A stretch of 56,115 nt of DNA from an uncultured Lachnospiraceae bacterium (GTDB lineage Bacteria > Bacillota > Clostridia > Lachnospirales > Lachnospiraceae): positions 1 through 56,115 of the forward strand of contig CAJUOO010000014.1 of the NCBI GenBank assembly GCA_910588535.1, in the 5' to 3' direction. The position numbers and the translations under genes are program-made. The notes under the pieces were generated by a model. The model had not been told where the DNA came from and made no database searches. It was given only the letters and a program-made list of their open reading frames with translations. This document shows, piece by piece, positions 53,401-56,115 of this stretch (position 1 is the stretch's first letter; the number at the start of each line of letters is the position of its first letter).

Positions 53401-53637
53401 CGAGTAAATAACAGGATACCCCGGCAGTTTTACATAGACACCATCCTCATGTATTCCAAAATCTACAATTCCCTCTATCTTTAGTACGGACTTATCGGTT
53501 GTCAGTTCCATAACCCTGACCATAGCATCCACGGAAAAAGCTGCCATGCCATTCAGCAGGCTTCCCAGCCTGTTCTCTGCCGTAACACTGCCTTTTATGG
53601 ATTTGCGCAATGCAAAATAAGTATTTTTTCCTGTCAT
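50452..53637 (-). CDS. Large LamG-like protein with membrane region and transglutaminase-like domain
   Basis: 1061 residues from the ATG at 53637 (GGGGG six bases upstream). Residues about 25-165 and 190-385 look like two LamG/concanavalin-type domains (VDEWFHIGMTTDGSRVSLYL; GKWINAAVVFNVETATMYID). About 505-530 is a membrane span (WWVELILMVIGGVCAVAFGV), and 580-680 contains further hydrophobic helices. About 690-860 is beta-rich. The C-terminal part has YRVNCTDCAAIVMSFANMLG (Cys at about 913-916) and later VHKVYDASLKI, the Cys-His-Asp order of transglutaminase/papain-like folds. There is no N-terminal signal peptide, which is odd for LamG domains. Function unknown; a cross-linking or peptidase role is inference. 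Confidence 0.6.
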   Translation of the reverse strand: MTGKNTYFALRKSIKGSVTAENRLGSLLNGMAAFSVDAMVRVMELTTDKSVLKIEGIVDFGIHEDGVYVKLPGYPVIYSNRSQGALKVDEWFHIGMTTDGSRVSLYLDGNYNCCVFGQASGANCNNSIMIGDGFAGDIRHVRIFSECLDADTMKKIMYEPNLDIIPLAWYDFTQNPAKEQIGNNLISLKDAHIKSFTSSICLKGNSYLEVKAEDLADVRPGYYGTQQYSVQVHFKFVTGEDDVSERYSILSDMTECNIGGINLYLKRMEDGLHLCFTHAFERSEWNTVVSKSVIRQGKWINAAVVFNVETATMYIDGKVDCKKESLFPAFNYDTGRMFLVGAKRDNATDSLTDYFAGYISQCDVWERALSDEEVQAYINREPDVDAEKRGFALDIDNDGCFNAVTYHGVALGNHARVEEEVSDTLNGTSEVISLKQSVKEPLSETELSEIYEMCLNQWIEHYAEQGMKCSSQMPYTVKAWKKEGTVYFVGCHNGKAYTIGTMEEKGTSEVVIWWVELILMVIGGVCAVAFGVYISVKSKAIKKLTEILYGNATLFSALKRIALGNITADTFLSLFTLLYKGNVLLEILKLLISGIAFWSIITICVKFTSLVLGYGWATTAVELAALVVQVGIHIASYPDRDDSEETKCTVTLSEVKFSNLSLDGMGWKPDNNVNARDVQGYSKGTVDEAIIESYEVIKSGGEKRRLSEWKRGNMDSQTVAAYDLDIEKNAIVVQASFILENTGYIDTTVEVYAEGKSFFGTSDKKSILVKAKRITTVVKNFQFNYYSLPSEVKEINETITWNCSADLMTKESINVKLYFIMSPPKCQWFGKPLWADALKYIIPKVEGVSDMQNLYGSITRAINAETQLLYTPESNYVTWDIFKQKIFYLSRFLYNMFHREQPDGMEITYRVNCTDCAAIVMSFANMLGGNLCCERMGNASGGSQFSLNPIIPIGNSEIGNYGYFLYHETAMRHDGTDNDKNNTVHKVYDASLKIGMPSYGYGLSVGMSFSQYTDERVHGNLEGVQAGPDSYRECLCPITPEGVGSCDYAVQEGSNALPVIV

Positions 53638-53647
53638 AATATCCCCC

Positions 53648-54634
53648 TTACACAAATATCGTACTGCATTCTCCTGTCAGCACCAGCTTTGAGGTTTCTG
53701 TCAAGCCGATATGTTCTGCAGGTTCAAGCCCCAGCTCCTGTAGTGTCCTGCCAAACGGATAACACTTATGGTTAAAGCTGACTGATGTTAAAAACTTTGT
53801 TTCTATCAGTGCATTTTCAGGCAATTCCACCTTTCCGTCATTGTTATATACAAATGTTTCAACATATCCGTCAAACCCTGCCGGAACGACAGTCGCAGCA
53901 GCAAGCATCCTGGTTTTTTCACTGCTTTTTACGCTTTTTTCCAAATCAGGGAGTGCATCGCATTTTACCCCCACCGTATATCCATCAGGAAGCCCCGTCC
54001 ATTTCACCTGAATCATGGCAGGCTCATCTTCGTCCCCCGGATTAGACAGTGCATCCAACCTTTGGAAATCATATATGGTGCTGCCCTTTATCACATTAAA
54101 ATTACGCACTGCAACGCCAATATTCGTGCGAACCCAGTAGTTAAACTGGTCATAAGACGCAAAATCCGGAGGGATACATTCTTTCTTTTCATCCGTAACA
54201 ATTACAACCATGCAGAAATATTGGTTATTTAACCCATTCAACAGAAAAGGCGTGTCAATTACCGCAATGTCATTTTGTTTATCCGAAGATATAAATGCAC
54301 AGCTTTCGCCATCTGCCGTAAATACTTTTTTGCTGCTCCACAGGCTCGGCTTCATAAATAATGATGAACCACAGCAATATAACCATACATATCCCTTTGT
54401 TGCCATATTATTCGCTGCTTTGTTTTTCCCCCTGACATATATAAAATTTGTACCCGAATTTTTATCCAGTGGCATAGTGACATCTTTATCATAATTTTCC
54501 TTAAAATACTCATCGGGATTTTGAACCTGTGTATGCACAATCATATCCGGGGACTGGTAACTGAACTTCCTTTTTCCAATTACCCCTTCATCACTTAAAC
54601 TTGTTCTGATTAAAAGATTGTTTTGATAACCCAT
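53648..54634 (-). CDS. Protein of unknown function, 328 residues, beta-rich
   Basis: Starts at an ATG six bases after AAGGAGG. No signal peptide or span. Residues about 30-95 (DMIVHTQVQNPDEYFKEN, then NFIYVRGKNKAANNMATKGYVWLYC) resemble CARDB-like Ig folds (xYVYVRxxNxG pattern). The C-terminal 80 residues (GFDGYVETFVYNNDGKVELP, FPFG-like segments) look like another sandwich. It ends ten bases before the start of the 1061-residue protein, so the two are co-translated. Not recognised as a family. Confidence 0.6.
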   Translation of the reverse strand: MGYQNNLLIRTSLSDEGVIGKRKFSYQSPDMIVHTQVQNPDEYFKENYDKDVTMPLDKNSGTNFIYVRGKNKAANNMATKGYVWLYCCGSSLFMKPSLWSSKKVFTADGESCAFISSDKQNDIAVIDTPFLLNGLNNQYFCMVVIVTDEKKECIPPDFASYDQFNYWVRTNIGVAVRNFNVIKGSTIYDFQRLDALSNPGDEDEPAMIQVKWTGLPDGYTVGVKCDALPDLEKSVKSSEKTRMLAAATVVPAGFDGYVETFVYNNDGKVELPENALIETKFLTSVSFNHKCYPFGRTLQELGLEPAEHIGLTETSKLVLTGECSTIFV

Positions 54635-54661
54635 AATGCTTCCTCCTTAAATAAAATATTT

Positions 54662-54733
54662 TTAACGGCGGCAGGGAATTATGATTTTCCTGACTGCCCT
54701 GTCAGACCACGGTTCTATGTCATCAAGTACCAT
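54662..54733 (-). CDS. Possible 23-residue peptide gene inside a hairpin
   Basis: An ATG at 54733, preceded by AAGGCGGGG, starts a frame that begins MVLDDIEPWSDRAV and ends IIIPCRR before a TAA at 54662-54664. It sits 17 bases after the surface-protein stop and 27 bases before the next gene, on the same strand. Its start codon is in one arm, and its IIP codons in the other arm, of the hairpin at 54667-54744. It may be a real small peptide, a leader peptide or chance. Confidence 0.35.
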   Translation of the reverse strand: MVLDDIEPWSDRAVRKIIIPCRR

Positions 54734-54744
54734 AATTCCCCGCC
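54667..54744 (-). terminator. Intra-operon hairpin, terminator or attenuator
   Basis: GGGAATTATG and CATAATTCCC form a perfect ten-pair stem extended by GGCG/CGCC past a three-base bulge; an inner CTGAC/GTCAG stem lies in the loop. On the minus strand a T-rich run (TTAAAAATATTTT) follows. It lies between the surface-protein gene and the 328-residue gene, so it may lower downstream expression. Confidence 0.6.
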
Positions 54745-54750
54745 TTCCGC

Positions 54751-56115
54751 TTATGAACTTTTACTGTTATTTTTTCTTCTTACAAGGAAAATTCCCAAAC
54801 CTGCAATCACCAACACCCCACAGACCACGAATATCCATATGCGGTTCCACAAATCATTTTCCACTTTTATATCTGCTGCATCAGTCTGCGGGCTTTCATC
54901 GCCAGTCTTTGGCACCTCTGTTATATCGTTTTCTTCCTCCTGCTTTGCATCTACTGTGATTACATAATCCGATGCGTGGGGAAAGGCAAGCGACACGGTT
55001 CCGTCCTCTGCAATTGTGTCTGTACAGATAAATTCAAGCTCCCCTGTGCTTTCCTTGTAGTAATACAGGCTTGCTGTAAGCCCTGCGTTCTCTTTGCCGA
55101 GGCTGATGGAAAGCACTGCCGTAAAACCGAACTCTCCTTCATGGGCAAGGCTTATCTGTATGCTGTAGTTCTCCCCTGTGACATGGTTCACAATATCCAC
55201 TGGTATCTTTTCTGTATCTGTCTGTACAGAAAAATCAATATCACTGATTTTGCCTTCCCTGATGTCCTTCCCATTCACGCTCCATGTCATTCCGTTTCCC
55301 ATGTCAAAAACAATCGTAATGTCCCTGCCACGGATATTTTCCAGCACATCTCCCGGAACTACAGTAGAGCCGTTCATGTCAACAATGACCGTTTTTCCGT
55401 CCTCTGCCTGACTGGTTTCCTCCCGAATGACCTTCCAGCCGCTTTTCACGGCTGTGCCTTCCTGACCGGATTTATCCTTGATAAATGGTTTTCCAGCTTC
55501 CGGCTTATCCTCTCCTGTGCTGCTTATTTCGGGCTTCACACGGTCTGGTCTTTCGTCTGTGCCATGATTCTCTGACTGGTTATTATCCGGCTTCTTATCT
55601 CCCGGCTGATTGCTTTCCGTATGTGATGGGGAAAGTTTCGCTATTTCCTCTGTCCTCATTACATAGCCACAAACGCTGCACCTATACGTCCTAACGCCTT
55701 TCTCCGTTTCCGTTGGTGCTTTTGTCACACTTCCACTGTCCTCTGTATGGGCGGATTCTCCTGACCTGTCACCACAAGCACATTCACGCCAGTGCTTATT
55801 GCCGTCTGATTTCCAACCTGTTCCATAGCTATGCTTATGTGATGGCGGTAATTTTCCTATTTCCTCTGTCCTTATCACATAGCCACAAACACTGCACTTG
55901 TAAGTCCTGATTCCTTTCTCTGTTTCCGTTGGTGCTTTTGTCACACTTCCACTATCCTCTGTATGGGCGGATTCTCCTGACCTGTCACCACAAGCACATT
56001 CATGCCAGTGGTTATTGCTGTCTGATTTCCAACTTGTTCCGTAGCTATGCGTGTGTGATACAGGAAGTTTTGCTATTTCCTCTGTCCTCATTACATAGCC
56101 ACAAACGCTGCACCT
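54751..56115 (-). CDS. Repeat-containing surface protein with sortase-type C-terminus (5' partial)
   Basis: The frame is open to the right edge, so the N-terminus is missing; at least 454 residues are visible. It starts inside 72-residue repeats (unit with CSVCGYVIRTEEIGKL, HSYGTGWKSDGNKHW and CACGDRSGESAHTED; four Cys per unit in CxxC and CxC pairs). A Pro/Asp-rich linker, a beta-rich domain (about 210-370) and a C-terminus follow, with VPKTGDESP, a span IWIFVVCGVLVIAGLGIFLV and RRKNNSKSS. This is a sortase-type anchor, although about 20 residues separate VPKTG from the span, more than usual. It should be exposed on the cell wall. Confidence 0.8.
   Translation of the reverse strand, partial: RCSVCGYVMRTEEIAKLPVSHTHSYGTSWKSDSNNHWHECACGDRSGESAHTEDSGSVTKAPTETEKGIRTYKCSVCGYVIRTEEIGKLPPSHKHSYGTGWKSDGNKHWRECACGDRSGESAHTEDSGSVTKAPTETEKGVRTYRCSVCGYVMRTEEIAKLSPSHTESNQPGDKKPDNNQSENHGTDERPDRVKPEISSTGEDKPEAGKPFIKDKSGQEGTAVKSGWKVIREETSQAEDGKTVIVDMNGSTVVPGDVLENIRGRDITIVFDMGNGMTWSVNGKDIREGKISDIDFSVQTDTEKIPVDIVNHVTGENYSIQISLAHEGEFGFTAVLSISLGKENAGLTASLYYYKESTGELEFICTDTIAEDGTVSLAFPHASDYVITVDAKQEEENDITEVPKTGDESPQTDAADIKVENDLWNRIWIFVVCGVLVIAGLGIFLVRRKNNSKSS
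55641..56115 (-). repeat. 216-bp tandem repeats coding 72-residue units
   Basis: Unit starts fall at 55641, 55857 and 56073, a 216-bp period; the third copy is cut by the window edge. Copies are about 90 percent identical at DNA level. Each encodes a Cys-rich, His-rich module. The array continues beyond the window. Confidence 0.9.

Noticed and set aside
55641..56115. CRISPR-like array
   Set aside because: The repeats are 216 bp, in frame and coding, without spacers.
1..56115. tRNA, rRNA or known riboswitch genes
   Set aside because: None of the intergenic stretches showed a cloverleaf, rRNA core sequence or familiar aptamer on reading; a covariance-model scan would be decisive.

Overview
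The window looks like a chromosomal segment of a gut-type Clostridia, most probably Lachnospiraceae. The signs are low to moderate GC, AGGAGG-type ribosome binding sites, a hisS-aspS pair, a LoaP-type NusG paralogue inside an exopolysaccharide (EPS) locus, a Gram-positive glycan-utilisation locus driven by a GPH-family symporter, and remnants of mobilizable elements common in that family. I cannot name a species. No tRNA, rRNA or CRISPR array was seen.

Layout. (1) 1-15.8 kb, all on the minus strand: an EPS locus. It reads from a good sigma-A promoter at 15.8 kb through VanZ, a CapD-type 4,6-dehydratase, Wzz and a CpsD-type ATPase. A terminator-like hairpin and a 0.5 kb gap follow, then LoaP, a PIG-L deacetylase, the initiating sugar-phosphate transferase, a PLP decarboxylase, an ATP-grasp ligase, an epimerase, two glycosyltransferases and three of the enzymes for a diacetamido-uronic acid (WbpA, WbpB, WbpD-like). 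(2) 15.9-19.5 kb: aspS and hisS behind a consensus promoter, with a frameshifted LysM gene between them. (3) 19.5-20.0 kb: a scar of gene debris, namely a truncated ORF, a 71-bp piece of a response regulator and a 146-bp element with perfect 22-bp inverted ends. (4) 20.0-25.9 kb: a lipoprotein, a GH35 beta-galactosidase, a small membrane protein and an AgrC/AgrA-like two-component pair. (5) 25.9-28.8 kb: two reductase/epimerase genes and a TetR regulator linked by shared ACAGAT/ATCTGT operator-like sites. (6) 28.9-41.0 kb: a polysaccharide/glycoside-utilisation locus (GPH symporter, GH2, GH1, sugar isomerase, GH43, GH78) under a divergent AraC regulator. (7) 41.0-49.7 kb: a decayed mobilizable element (integrase tail, relaxase, MobC fragment, broken replisome organizer and DnaC-like genes). 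It carries a two-component system with two ABC ATPases and a frameshifted FtsX-type permease, resembling peptide-antibiotic sensing/export modules. (8) 49.7-56.1 kb: a minus-strand cluster of unusual large proteins. These are a repeat-bearing, sortase-type surface protein (running off the right edge), a possible 23-residue peptide gene inside a hairpin, a 328-residue protein of unknown function, a 1061-residue protein with LamG-like, membrane and transglutaminase-like parts, and a 156-residue protein.

The most unusual items are region 8 as a possible undescribed surface system, the decarboxylase/ATP-grasp pair in the EPS locus, and the CpsD homologue whose Walker A' aspartates are both asparagine. 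Also notable are the operator-over-promoter palindrome that drives the ABC/two-component operon, and several frameshifts or nonsense mutations (LysM, permease, replisome organizer). All functional calls are from reading motifs by eye; no search was run.
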